Shown: positions 23,801-33,355, counted from the first letter of the stretch. The stretch is 64,000 bases of DNA from Spirosoma sp. SC4-14 (GCF_037201965.1 NZ_CP147518.1:4023001-4087000), one strand, 5' to 3'. The notes: generated from the letters alone by a model not told the origin. Made by a program: numbers and translations.

Positions 23801-26011
23801 ATGAAAGAACTAATTAAAACCATCGTCGTTGGTGGCTTAAACAGCTATGCCCAATTGTTTTTCACACAAAACAAAATCACGGGTATGCTACTGCTGGCAG
23901 CCTCTATGGTAGACCCACAAACGGGTATCTGGGGTCTGCTGGGTGTTGTGGTTTGCAATGCGATTGCCCTGGGTTTCGGCATGAGTCCAAGTCTGGTACA
24001 ACAGGGCGTAATCGGCTACAACAGCATTCTGGTTTCGCTGGGATTAGCCTCGATGCTGCCAGTAAGTGAACGTTTTTTTTGCCTGTTTGGCCTGGCCTGT
24101 CTTTCTACTGTTTTTCTATCGGCAGGTTCATTCCAGTTAATGAGACGGCTCAATCTGCCTTCGTTAAGCTTTGCTTTTCTAATCGTTTACTGGGCCGTTG
24201 CCCTGTCGCTGGACAACTTTCCGGCCATCAAGGTCAATAGTCTTTCTCGGGTGCAACTCACACACTGGTACAATATTGAAGCTCCTGCCTGGTTTCCCGT
24301 TTGGCTATATCATTACCTGACTTCGCTGGGCAGTATTTTGTTTCAAAGTAATCTGATAGCTGGTTTGCTGGCCGTAACTGGTCTTTTGTGGGCCTCGCGC
24401 ATTCAGCTTACCCTCTCTCTACTGGGCTTTGGCGTGGGCTATCTTCTGTTTATTGCACTGGGAGGAAACCCAATCCAGATCAGCCATCACTATATCGGGT
24501 TTAACTTCATTCTGACAGCAATGGCACTGGGGGGCTTTTTTTACATCCCAAACTGGCGAACCTACGGCTTAGCTTTGCTCGCCATAGCAGTAATGATTTT
24601 GCTGGCAACAGCAGAACTGACGCTGTTCGAAGGCCTCAATTTACCCATTCTATCGCTGCCGTTTGTAATGATCGTGCCGCTAACACTGTATGTGATGCGC
24701 ATGAGGCAGGAACCACGTGGATTGATGGAAGTGGTTCATCAGCAGCATTCACCCGAAAAAAACCTGTACTCGTTCAGCAATTATCAGCAGCGGTTCGGCA
24801 AGTCAACATACGTTCAGATTGGGCTCCCGTTTTTTGGCGAATGGGTTGTTTATCAGGGATATAACGGTCAGTATACGCATAAAGATGCCTACCGATTTGC
24901 CTGGGATTTTGTGATTCGTGATGCCACCCAAAAAAGTTTCCGAAGTAGTGGCCATACGGCCGATGATTATTATGGTTACGGTATGCCTGTAGTAGCACCA
25001 GCCGCTGGCTATGTGGTCGGCATTGTCGACGGTATTGAGGATAATCCTATTGGCAACATGAACATTAAGGAAAACTGGGGTAATGTGATCGTCATTAAGC
25101 ATACCGACTATCTGTATTCGAAGATCGCTCATCTGAAAAAAGATATGTTTACGGTTCGGGTAGGCGATTATGTTCGTAAAGGCGATGTGGTGGGTGCGCT
25201 GGGCAATTCAGGACGTTCGCCGGAACCACACATCCATTTTCAGCTACAGGCTACGCCAGAAGTAGAAGCCCCAACGATCCAGTATCCGATTGCCTATTAC
25301 CTGCTTAAAAACGAGCAGGAAGTAGCATTGAACTGCTATGATGTTCCGCAGGAAAACGAAACAATTACCAACATCAAAACCTCCGCTCTGCTGCGCGATG
25401 CCTTCGGGTTCATGCCAGGACAGCTTATACGCTTCGAGGCCGAAATTGACCAGCAGCGAATCGAAGAAGAATGGTCTGTTGGCACAACCAGCCTTAACGA
25501 ACCATATCTGCACTGTGCAGCAACTGCCTCAACCGTCTATTTCGTAAACGACGGTACAATGTTCTACTGCTCGGCGTATATAGGGCCCCGTCATACACTA
25601 CTGCACTACTTTTATCTGGCAGCCTATAAAGTTATGCTGGGTTTTTACCGCAATACGTCCATTACGGATCTGGTTCCGCTGCATCAGCTAGACCGGGGCC
25701 CTGGCCGATTTCTACAGGATTTTGCGGCTCCCTTTTTTATTTATCGACGCTACCGCTATCAACTGAACTACGATTTTATGGACAATCCAATTCGGCCTAC
25801 GGTCATGTTCCTGCAGTCGTCGGTAAACCGAGAAGTATTGGATCGATCACAAACCTTATATCGGTTTGAGATACGCCTTGAACACCAAACCATCAGCCAG
25901 TTTACGGTTTGGCATGCGCATCGGATCATCAATATCCGGCAAGTTCTGGATAATTCAGAACAGCCGGTCTGCCATGAGTCAAGTCTTGCATTAACCGAAG
26001 AACTGGTATGA
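23801..26011 (+). CDS. urea transporter-M23 peptidase fusion protein
   Basis: A 736-residue two-part membrane protein. Residues 1 to about 310 form a urea-transporter (UT) domain with some ten hydrophobic segments (LNSYAQLFFTQNKITGMLLLAA, GVIGYNSILVSLGLA, LPSLSFAFLIVYW). From about 345 an M23/LytM metallopeptidase domain follows: THKDAYRFAWDF near residue 360, GMPVVAPAAGYVVGIVDG, VRKGDVVGALGNSG and the zinc motif EPHIHFQ near 476. The rest (about 500-736) is an undescribed beta-rich part. The ATG at 23801 starts directly before the UT domain; the frame runs back to 23702. M23 enzymes cut peptidoglycan cross-bridges, placing this part in the periplasm. Its stop overlaps the next start (ATGA). 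Confidence 0.83.
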   Translation: MKELIKTIVVGGLNSYAQLFFTQNKITGMLLLAASMVDPQTGIWGLLGVVVCNAIALGFGMSPSLVQQGVIGYNSILVSLGLASMLPVSERFFCLFGLACLSTVFLSAGSFQLMRRLNLPSLSFAFLIVYWAVALSLDNFPAIKVNSLSRVQLTHWYNIEAPAWFPVWLYHYLTSLGSILFQSNLIAGLLAVTGLLWASRIQLTLSLLGFGVGYLLFIALGGNPIQISHHYIGFNFILTAMALGGFFYIPNWRTYGLALLAIAVMILLATAELTLFEGLNLPILSLPFVMIVPLTLYVMRMRQEPRGLMEVVHQQHSPEKNLYSFSNYQQRFGKSTYVQIGLPFFGEWVVYQGYNGQYTHKDAYRFAWDFVIRDATQKSFRSSGHTADDYYGYGMPVVAPAAGYVVGIVDGIEDNPIGNMNIKENWGNVIVIKHTDYLYSKIAHLKKDMFTVRVGDYVRKGDVVGALGNSGRSPEPHIHFQLQATPEVEAPTIQYPIAYYLLKNEQEVALNCYDVPQENETITNIKTSALLRDAFGFMPGQLIRFEAEIDQQRIEEEWSVGTTSLNEPYLHCAATASTVYFVNDGTMFYCSAYIGPRHTLLHYFYLAAYKVMLGFYRNTSITDLVPLHQLDRGPGRFLQDFAAPFFIYRRYRYQLNYDFMDNPIRPTVMFLQSSVNREVLDRSQTLYRFEIRLEHQTISQFTVWHAHRIINIRQVLDNSEQPVCHESSLALTEELV

Positions 26012-27234
26012 AAGAGACCCTATTACAACTGACAGTGGCCATCGTTTTGTGTGGCAGCGGGAAAACTCTTGCCCAGACAACCCCCGACTACATGAGCGTG
26101 GAAGGTAGCTTACAGCTCTCCTTTAGCCAACGCAACTGGTCGGAGGTTTTAAAAATAAGTCGCTTAGCCCTCAACCATAACATCGACTATCTGGCGTTGC
26201 GGCAACGGGCTGGCATTGCCAGTTTCGAGCGGGGCCGGTTTAAACAGAGCGCCGAACATCTGTATGCCGCCCAGGCTTTTTACCCGAGCGATTCAACTAC
26301 GCTGACCTATCTCTACTACAGCCTTCTGTTAGGTGGTCAGCCAGCCGAAGCCATCAGTCAGGGCTATTTGTTTCCGGATGTAGTTCGTCGGCAATTGGGC
26401 ATTCGGTATCGACAGTTGCTTACGTCGGTCAGTCTGGAAACAGGCATTAAGACCAGTTCCATTCCAGCCGAAGTGGGCAATGCATGGTTCACGACGCTGG
26501 GGCTCGGTCAACGGCTCAATCCGGCGGTGCAGATCTATCATTCGCTGACCCAACTAACCCAAACCTACGGCAATGATCTCCATCTGAATCAGTGGCAATA
26601 TCAGCTTCGCTCCGACCTGCTGCTCGACGCGGGCTGGCTTTTATCGCCGAGTCTGACGGTATTCAGCGTAAAAGGCTCCGGCACAACTATAACCGACCTG
26701 CGCCAGAAAGGGACAGCTTTTCATCTTAACCTCACCCGCAGCGGCCTGGGCTGGAAAGTGTCTCCCCTGATCACCTACTCGCGGGTAACTAATTCCATCA
26801 GCACAACCGAATCGGTTGGAGCAAATCCAACGGGCAGCGGTGCCGACAAACAATGGCAACTCGGATTTGGGGGTGAATATACGCTGAATCGGGTGCGGGT
26901 TTCGGGAAGTTACGAATGGCAGCAGCAAACCGGTCAAACCACCGGCTGGCATACGATCTGGAACCTCAATGCTTTTTTTACACCCTCTCCCCGTTTCAGC
27001 CTGCGGGCAGGCTATGGCTACTACAACACAACCAATTTTCTGGAATCGAATACGGGCATTTTCAATAACGTTCCCGACCCCACTTTCGACAAAACCACCC
27101 TACAGATCAATGTGGGTGCCAGCCGTTGGGCTTCCTTGTTTTTGCTGAGTCAGTATGAACGTAAACGTTCGTTGATACTCAGCCAAAATTACCATTACAT
27201 CACCTTTTCGGGTGGTTTAACTCTTTCATTCTAA
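26008..27234 (+). CDS. TPR plus outer-membrane beta-barrel protein (YaiO-like)
   Basis: Exported protein of 408 residues. Signal ends GKTLAQ; residues about 30-130 form TPR-like helical pairs (FSQRNWSEVLKISRLALNHNIDY, FKQSAEHLYAAQAFYPSDSTTLTYLYYSLLLGG). From about 140 alternating amphipathic strands run to the C-terminus GGLTLSF, ending in phenylalanine as outer-membrane barrels do. Its start overlaps the stop of the UT-M23 gene by four bases, so the two are translationally coupled. It may anchor or guide the operon's product at the outer membrane; no specific function is known. Confidence 0.75.
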   Translation: MKETLLQLTVAIVLCGSGKTLAQTTPDYMSVEGSLQLSFSQRNWSEVLKISRLALNHNIDYLALRQRAGIASFERGRFKQSAEHLYAAQAFYPSDSTTLTYLYYSLLLGGQPAEAISQGYLFPDVVRRQLGIRYRQLLTSVSLETGIKTSSIPAEVGNAWFTTLGLGQRLNPAVQIYHSLTQLTQTYGNDLHLNQWQYQLRSDLLLDAGWLLSPSLTVFSVKGSGTTITDLRQKGTAFHLNLTRSGLGWKVSPLITYSRVTNSISTTESVGANPTGSGADKQWQLGFGGEYTLNRVRVSGSYEWQQQTGQTTGWHTIWNLNAFFTPSPRFSLRAGYGYYNTTNFLESNTGIFNNVPDPTFDKTTLQINVGASRWASLFLLSQYERKRSLILSQNYHYITFSGGLTLSF

Positions 27235-27260
27235 TTCATTCACAACCTATTTTAAAGCTT

Positions 27261-27869
27261 ATGAAAACCATGCGCCAACTTGCTTTCGCTTTTCTGTTTA
27301 CTACAATTTCGGTATCGATTGGCTATGCTCAACCGTTAACAGCCTTCAAAGAAAGCTATGTACAGGAAAGCAAAAAAGAATACAAAAAAGCCATTTCTAC
27401 CCTGAAGAAAGCGAGCGACGACTCCTATGAAGTAAATTTACGGCTAGGCTGGCTACACTATCTGGCAGGGCAGTTGACCGAATCCCTCGATTATTATGAG
27501 AAGGCCATTGCTCAGCGACCAACCTCCATTGAAGCCCGATTAGGGTACGCGCTTCCCGCGTCAACGCTCAACCATTGGAATAAGGTTACAGAACAATACC
27601 AGACCATTCTGCGTCTCGACCCAAATAATTCTGTCACCAACTACCGGATGGGGCTAATGCATTATTATCAGAAAGATTACAAAACGGCAGAAGCTTTTTT
27701 CCAGAAAGTGCTGAAACTCTATCCCTTCGATCATGACAGCCTGCTCATGCTCGGCTGGACCAAGTATATGCTTGGTCAGACCAACGAGGCCCGAACGTTC
27801 TTCAACCGAGCCCTTCTGAATACGCCTACCGATTCGTCGGCTACCAAAGGGCTGGCCGCGTTGAAGTAA
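27261..27869 (+). CDS. exported TPR protein
   Basis: A 202-residue protein with a signal peptide (MKTMRQLAFAFLFTTISVSIGYAQ) and about five tetratricopeptide repeats covering the remainder (LRLGWLHYLAGQLTESLDYYEKAIAQRP, VTNYRMGLMHYYQKDYKTAEAFFQKVLKLYP, SLLMLGWTKYMLGQTNEARTFFNRAL). TPRs are scaffolds for protein partners. It is the last gene of the 20932-27869 operon, 26 bases after the barrel gene, and probably works with it. Confidence 0.85.
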   Translation: MKTMRQLAFAFLFTTISVSIGYAQPLTAFKESYVQESKKEYKKAISTLKKASDDSYEVNLRLGWLHYLAGQLTESLDYYEKAIAQRPTSIEARLGYALPASTLNHWNKVTEQYQTILRLDPNNSVTNYRMGLMHYYQKDYKTAEAFFQKVLKLYPFDHDSLLMLGWTKYMLGQTNEARTFFNRALLNTPTDSSATKGLAALK

Positions 27870-27875
27870 GATTGC

Positions 27876-27957
27876 TTATGGTTTATGGTTGCTCTGCTTA
27901 AGAAGGAATTATGCTAATTGGCAGTGCAACCGTAAACCGTAGACCGTAAACCATAAA
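27876..27957. repeat. palindromic heptad repeat element A
   Basis: Left arm: TTATGGT twice (27876-27889). After a unique centre of about 40 bases comes the right arm: CCGTAAA, CCGTAGA, CCGTAAA, CCATAAA (27930-27957), the imperfect reverse complement. It lies just after the TPR gene stop. The same plan of heptad arms around an unrelated centre recurs at 36787-36866 and 43898-43970. Confidence 0.8.
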
Positions 27958-28031
27958 AACACCTTTTCTTTCGAACAATTGGTACTATCCTGCGTAATAT
28001 TATACCTTTAACCGAACAAATCGTATGTAAG

Positions 28032-28625
28032 TTGGAGAGTTCATCGGGTTATTCGTACACGACAGATGCTGCGCTTTGGGACGACTTCCTGAGCGGTAGT
28101 AAGACCGCGTATGCCTATTTGTATGATAAATATGCCCGAACGCTCTATAACTATGGCTATAAGATTGCCCAGAATCGGGAACTGACTGAAGACTGCCTGC
28201 AGGATCTTTTTCTGGCCATTCTGGAAACCCGCGAACGGCTCGGCCGCACCGATTCGATCAAGTTTTATCTCATGCGGGCCCTGCGCCGGGAAATCGTTCG
28301 GCGGCTCAATCGGGAGCAACGCTTCGACCACGAGCTCGATGCGATTGATTTCAGGATTGAATTTTATTACGAACCGACCTGGCTCGACGCCCAGATTTCG
28401 CAGGAGCAGTCGACACTTTTGCTTCATGAGCTAAACAGCCTGCCAGCCCGGCAGAAAGAGGCCCTTTTTCTGAAGTATTTCGATAACCTCAGTTATGAAG
28501 AAATTGCCGGGGTGATGGGTATCGAACAAAGCTCCGTTTATAAAATTGTCTATAAAGCCATTGCGTCACTTCAAAAACGGATGGCTCCGCATGTGGTAAT
28601 CCTGATTCTATCACTCATCCGATAA
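28032..28625 (+). CDS. ECF RNA polymerase sigma factor
   Basis: Sigma-70 family ECF protein of about 197 residues. Region 2 is LYDKYARTLYNYGYKIAQNRELTEDCLQDLFLAILE and region 4 is LPARQKEALFLKYFDNLSYEEIAGVMGIEQSSVYKIVYKAIASL. The only plausible start is TTG at 28032: the nearby ATG at 28025 is followed at once by TAA and no in-frame ATG lies upstream within the likely promoter (TACCTTTA at 28003-28010 is one base off the -7 consensus). It is followed by FecR, SusC and SusD genes, so it is the cell-surface-signalling sigma factor for that locus. Confidence 0.9.
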   Translation: MESSSGYSYTTDAALWDDFLSGSKTAYAYLYDKYARTLYNYGYKIAQNRELTEDCLQDLFLAILETRERLGRTDSIKFYLMRALRREIVRRLNREQRFDHELDAIDFRIEFYYEPTWLDAQISQEQSTLLLHELNSLPARQKEALFLKYFDNLSYEEIAGVMGIEQSSVYKIVYKAIASLQKRMAPHVVILILSLIR

Positions 28626-28709
28626 TAGTTAGAAAAAAATCACGATCTGCGAGGGATAATCTGGCCGATATACGTCTTTACCGTATATCATCCGCCAGCA
28701 ATTTCTCGT

Positions 28710-29780
28710 ATGAATGCGCCCGATTTACCCGATTTCAGTCAGTTTTCTGTTCAGGATTTCGTTCTCGATGAATCCTTTCGCCGATGGATTCTGCAACCCG
28801 ACGAACCAACGATGTCGTTCTGGCATACGTTTATGCTCAATCACCCTGAGCAACAGGCGGCCATCGACGAGGCCAGTGCCATTCTACTCCACCTGCGCGT
28901 TCGCTACGACGATCTGACCACTGCCAGTCAGGAACGAATCTGGCAGGTTCTGGACCTGGCTTACGACAATTACCGGCAAACCCACGATGAGCAATCGTCG
29001 GCTAAAGAGCCCATTATCAGACGGTTGGTCGGACACCCGTTCCGTCGCTGGCAGGTTGCCGCATCGCTGGCGGGCGTGCTGATACTGGCCATCGGCGGCT
29101 GGTTTTACCGCACAAACTGGTACCGCCAGCAAATCCACACCCGCTACGGCGAAACACAAACCGTAACCCTACCCGACGGGTCGCGCGTGCAACTGAACGC
29201 CAATTCGACCCTTAGCTACCGACCCAACTGGGACAACGATGCCGACCGGGAAGTATGGCTCGACGGTGAAGCCTTCTTCAAGGTAACGAAGCAACAGACC
29301 GCATCGGGCCGTCTGAAGTTCATTACGCATACGCCCAATCTCGACATTTCGGTGCTTGGCACCCAGTTCAACGTCAACACCCGTCGCGGCAATACGGTGG
29401 TCGTTTTATCGGAAGGAAAAATTCAGCTCTCCCAGCCCGACAACAAGAAAGCACCGGTTATTCTGATGAAACCCGGCGAACTGGCCGTTGCTCAGACCGG
29501 CATCGAACAGGTTACTGTTAAGCCGGAGAAACCACAACGCTATACTGCCTGGACCCGACAGGAGTTTGCCTTCGACAATACGCCCCTGCGCGACATTGCC
29601 CAGCAGCTCAACGATACCTGGGGCGTTACGCTTGTTTTTGAAGATAACGATCTGGCCGAGCGACGCTTTACGGGTAACCTGACCAGTCAGGACCTGGAAA
29701 CACTGCTGGCGACGCTGGCCGCTACGTTCGATTTAGAGGTTACCCGCAACGAAAACAACATCTACCTGCGTCGGCACTAA
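28710..29780 (+). CDS. FecR-family anti-sigma factor
   Basis: Inner-membrane regulator of 356 residues. A cytoplasmic N-terminal part (about 1-110) is followed by one membrane segment (WQVAASLAGVLILAIGGWFY), a FecR domain (RYGETQTVTLPDGSRVQLNANSTLSY, EVWLDGEAFFKV, LGTQFNVNTRRGNTVVVLSEGKI) and a C-terminal DUF4974-like domain (FAFDNTPLRDIAQQLNDTWGVTLVF). It is expected to hold the sigma factor at 28032 until signalled by the STN domain of the SusC protein. Confidence 0.92.
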   Translation: MNAPDLPDFSQFSVQDFVLDESFRRWILQPDEPTMSFWHTFMLNHPEQQAAIDEASAILLHLRVRYDDLTTASQERIWQVLDLAYDNYRQTHDEQSSAKEPIIRRLVGHPFRRWQVAASLAGVLILAIGGWFYRTNWYRQQIHTRYGETQTVTLPDGSRVQLNANSTLSYRPNWDNDADREVWLDGEAFFKVTKQQTASGRLKFITHTPNLDISVLGTQFNVNTRRGNTVVVLSEGKIQLSQPDNKKAPVILMKPGELAVAQTGIEQVTVKPEKPQRYTAWTRQEFAFDNTPLRDIAQQLNDTWGVTLVFEDNDLAERRFTGNLTSQDLETLLATLAATFDLEVTRNENNIYLRRH

Positions 29781-29905
29781 TTCCTGATCGGATTCATCAG
29801 CAATTTTTTCCGTAAACAAACCCATTGACATCATCTAACTATTCCTGGTACGAAACGTTCATGCTCGCACAAGCACCCCAAGGCATGAATACACTGTTTC
29901 TAAAC

Positions 29906-29927
29906 GCCCCCTTCGGGGGTTGGGGGC
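29906..29927 (+). promoter_or_regulatory. alternative GC hairpins just before SusC start
   Basis: A C5 run (29907-29911) can pair either with G5 at 29915-29919 or with G5 at 29922-29926, giving two mutually exclusive stems ending 12 bases before the ATG at 29939. It could affect translation of SusC, or be part of a short coding extension if an upstream ATG (29885) is used. Confidence 0.35.
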
Positions 29928-29938
29928 TTTCTATTCAG

Positions 29939-32900
29939 ATGAAAAAAATGTTTATACCCCTTTCGCTCTGGATGGCAGGAACGGCGGCATTTAGCTTACC
30001 AACGGTTACGGCCGCCCAGCTGTTGAGTCGGGCCCAAAGTCGTCCTGAGCATAGTGTACCCGACGTTCGGCCCGGCCGCGCCCGAACGCTGAAAAAAGTA
30101 TTGAACGACCTCGAAAAACGGTATAAAGTCAATTTTGCCTACGACGAGTCGCTCCTATCGGGCCGCCTGACCGAAACCGAGCCCGACGGCAGCACGCTGG
30201 ATCAGATACTGACTCAACTACTGGCCGAACAGGGATTACGGTATCAGAAAATAAAGGAGAATCTGTACGTCATTCAGCCTGCGCCCCGTAAAGAACCGAC
30301 ACCCATAAACCCTCCGGTAGCGCCCGACGAAACCCGCCCGGTAACCTACAGCGAACCCACCGTAGTCCGGCGCATAACGGGGCAGATCACCGACGAAACG
30401 AACGCGGGTTTACCGGGAGCCAGCATTCTGGAAAAAGGAACAAACAACGGCACAACAACCGACGCCAACGGTAATTTTACGCTGACGGTGAGCGATGCGG
30501 CTACTACGCTGGTGGTATCGAGTGTTGGCTACAAAAATCAGGAGGTTCCGCTCGGCACAGACAACACAATTACGGTTAAGCTGACTCCCGACGACCGTAC
30601 GCTCGACGAAGTAGTGGTGATTGGGTATCAGACCGTTCGCAAACGCGACCTAACCGGGGCCAACGATGTCGTCAGCGTAACCCAATCCAGCAAGGTAACG
30701 GCCAATTCGCTCGCCGAGTCGATTCAGGGGCTGTCGCCGGGTGTAACGGTCCGCAATTCGGGCGTACCGGGGCAACAGGCATCCATTCAGATTCGGGGGG
30801 TAGCCAGTTTCCTGAATACCGATCCATTGTATATCATCGACGGCATGATTGCCGACGCTAACCCTACGGTCAATACCGATGATATCGAGTCGATCCAGAT
30901 TCTGAAAGATGCGTCGGCAGCCGCTATTTATGGTTCGCGGGCCGCCAATGGCGTCGTTATCATTACAACCAAACAGGGTAAGGAAGGACCGATAAAGGTT
31001 TCGTTTTCAGGAAAATATGGCATCCAGCAGGTTTACAAACGCTGGAACCTTACGGATGCCTCCGGTTTTGCGGCCCTTCAACGGCAACAGTATCAGAACG
31101 CGGGCCAAACCCCACCAGCCAGCGTTGCTACGGGTACCTTCAATCCCACTATCAATACCGACTGGCAGGATCAGGTGTTGCGAACGGGCAATCTTCAGGA
31201 CTATAACCTAACGCTATCGGGCGGAACAAAAACCGGAACCTATCTGATTTCGGGCAGCTATTTTAACAACACGGGCTACGTCACTGGCAGCAGCTTCGAC
31301 CGGGCCAGCCTGCGCATAAACACCCGTAGTCAGATCGGCCGGTTTACGTTCGGCGAAAATGCGGTACTGACGAACTCTAATGTGCAGAATTTTCCGGCGG
31401 GTAACCCGATCTATGACATGGCCGGTATGCTGCCCGTTATTCCGGTACAGGACCCCCGCTATGTAAATGCCAGCAATCCGGGCGGCTACGGTATCGGCAC
31501 TAACCCCGATGCCGTCACGTACTACTACAACCCGGTAGCCGTTCGCGATCTGGCCAGTAACAAGAGCAATTTTGCCAAAATGGTTGGCAATGCTTATCTC
31601 GACATCAAGCTAACCGACTGGTTAACCTACCGCGCCAACGCCGGTCTGGAAGTGAGTTTCGATTACACACAGAACCTGCGGAAGTTGGGTACCTATCAGT
31701 ATAGTGCTTCGCCCGTGCCCAGTTCGGTTAGCGAAGATCGGTCCCGCTACCTGAGCCTGCTGTTCGAACATACGCTGAACTTCAACAAAACGTTGGGGGC
31801 GCATAGCGTCAATGGAGTGTTGGGGATTAGCCAGCAAACAACCCGCCGGGATATTACGTCGGGGTCGCGAACCAATCTCGGCTACGCGGGTGGACAGTAT
31901 TTCACTACGATCAATGCCGCCACGGGTATCTCGAATTCGGCCGGCAGCACGCCCGACGACTACCGGATTCTGGGGTATATTGGCCGGATCAACTACGCTT
32001 ATAACGACAAATATCTGCTCACGCTTACGGGCCGGGTCGATCAGGATTCGCGGTTTGGGAGTAACTATCGTACGGGCTTCTTCCCATCGGTGGCGGGTGC
32101 CTGGCGCATCAGCAAAGAGTCGTTCTTCCACGTAAACTGGATTACGGATCTGAAACTGAATGCTTCCTACGGAAAATTGGGCATTGTTGTGCCGACGCTT
32201 GGGTCGTTCCCGTACACCGCTTTTATCAACAGCAACCCCAGAGCTATCTTCGGTGTCGATCAAACCCCCAATGTAGGCGCTTACCAGGCACAGTTGGCAA
32301 ACCCCGATTTGCGCTGGGAAGAACGGATTCAGCAGAACTACGGCGTATCGGCCAGTTTCCTGAACAACCGCATCAGCACCGAAATCAACGTTTATAACTC
32401 GTTATCGAACGATGCCATTCTGAACCTGACCGTACCGGGCTATCTGGGTAATCTGCGTGGCAATCCCTATGTCAACACTGCCTCTATCCGCAACCGGGGT
32501 GTCGAATTCTCGGCCACCTATCGAAATAAAGAACATGCGTTGAAATGGGATGTATCGGGCAACTTCACTACCATTAAAAACCGGGTCGAAAACGTTGGCA
32601 ATCAGGGGCAGAATATCAACTACATCCAGAGTGGCAACACACGCTCGCAGGTTGGCCTGCCCGTTGGTCAGTGGTATGTGCTGAAAACGGCGGGAATTTT
32701 CCAGAGTCAGGAAGAAATCAACAACTACAAGGGCCCCAATGGCACGCCCATTCAACCCTATGCCAAACCCGGCGATATTAAGTATGTCGACACCAATGGC
32801 GATGGCCAGATTACGCAAAACGACGACCGGCAGTTTGTGTCGTCGCCCTGGCCGAAAGTGCAGGCGGGTGCGCAATTTAACGCGTCCTATGGCCAGTTTA

Positions 32901-33355
32901 GCCTGAATGTTCAGTTAACCGGCGTGTTTGGTTATACGGTGTATAACGATGTACGGCGCAGTCTGGATACCTACCAGCTCACCAATTTCCGGCGGGATGT
33001 CAGTCCCTGGTCGTCCAGCAATACGAACACCAGCGACCCACGCATCAGTCTCGAAGCGGGCGATCAGGGTATTGTGTCCAACAATTTTGCTTATACGGAT
33101 CGCTGGCTGGAAAATGCCTCCTATGTGCGGATGCGTAATATCGAGTTGGGCTACTCGCTCCCAAGTGTGCTCCTCAACCGCCTGAACGTGCGCAATGCCC
33201 GTGTGTTTATCAGCGGTCAGAACTTGTTTACCATAACCAAATACAGTGGTCTTGATCCCGATGTTACGGGTGCCAATATTCAGGAGCGCGGTGTCGACAA
33301 TGGACACTGGCCTTCGCCACGGGTCATTTCGGTGGGTGTCAACTGCGATTTTTAA
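29939..33355 (+). CDS. SusC/RagA TonB-dependent receptor with STN signalling domain
   Basis: Outer-membrane importer of about 1138 residues. Signal peptide KKMFIPLSLWMAGTAAFSLPTVTAAQ; STN (secretin/TonB N-terminal) domain near 60-130 (RTLKKVLNDLEKRYKVNFAYDE...LRYQKIKENLYVIQP); carboxypeptidase-like domain (ITGQITDETNAGLPGASI...VVSSVGYKNQEV); plug with DEVVVIGYQTVRKRDLTGA and ALRAANGVVIITTK-like text SRAANGVVIITTK; then the 22-strand barrel. The STN domain and the sigma/FecR pair upstream indicate regulation by substrate binding. Starts at 29825, 29885 or 29939 are possible; 29939 directly precedes the signal peptide. With SusD and GH43 downstream it likely imports arabino-oligosaccharides (inference). 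Confidence 0.93.
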   Translation: MKKMFIPLSLWMAGTAAFSLPTVTAAQLLSRAQSRPEHSVPDVRPGRARTLKKVLNDLEKRYKVNFAYDESLLSGRLTETEPDGSTLDQILTQLLAEQGLRYQKIKENLYVIQPAPRKEPTPINPPVAPDETRPVTYSEPTVVRRITGQITDETNAGLPGASILEKGTNNGTTTDANGNFTLTVSDAATTLVVSSVGYKNQEVPLGTDNTITVKLTPDDRTLDEVVVIGYQTVRKRDLTGANDVVSVTQSSKVTANSLAESIQGLSPGVTVRNSGVPGQQASIQIRGVASFLNTDPLYIIDGMIADANPTVNTDDIESIQILKDASAAAIYGSRAANGVVIITTKQGKEGPIKVSFSGKYGIQQVYKRWNLTDASGFAALQRQQYQNAGQTPPASVATGTFNPTINTDWQDQVLRTGNLQDYNLTLSGGTKTGTYLISGSYFNNTGYVTGSSFDRASLRINTRSQIGRFTFGENAVLTNSNVQNFPAGNPIYDMAGMLPVIPVQDPRYVNASNPGGYGIGTNPDAVTYYYNPVAVRDLASNKSNFAKMVGNAYLDIKLTDWLTYRANAGLEVSFDYTQNLRKLGTYQYSASPVPSSVSEDRSRYLSLLFEHTLNFNKTLGAHSVNGVLGISQQTTRRDITSGSRTNLGYAGGQYFTTINAATGISNSAGSTPDDYRILGYIGRINYAYNDKYLLTLTGRVDQDSRFGSNYRTGFFPSVAGAWRISKESFFHVNWITDLKLNASYGKLGIVVPTLGSFPYTAFINSNPRAIFGVDQTPNVGAYQAQLANPDLRWEERIQQNYGVSASFLNNRISTEINVYNSLSNDAILNLTVPGYLGNLRGNPYVNTASIRNRGVEFSATYRNKEHALKWDVSGNFTTIKNRVENVGNQGQNINYIQSGNTRSQVGLPVGQWYVLKTAGIFQSQEEINNYKGPNGTPIQPYAKPGDIKYVDTNGDGQITQNDDRQFVSSPWPKVQAGAQFNASYGQFSLNVQLTGVFGYTVYNDVRRSLDTYQLTNFRRDVSPWSSSNTNTSDPRISLEAGDQGIVSNNFAYTDRWLENASYVRMRNIELGYSLPSVLLNRLNVRNARVFISGQNLFTITKYSGLDPDVTGANIQERGVDNGHWPSPRVISVGVNCDF

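Noticed and set aside
23801..26011. Urease or arginine-urea metabolism linked to the UT domain
   Set aside because: No urease, agmatinase or arginase gene is in the window, so a urea pathway is not supported.
27876..27957. Possible CRISPR array from the short repeats
   Set aside because: Units are 7 bp with no spacers, and no cas genes are near; the structure is palindromic.
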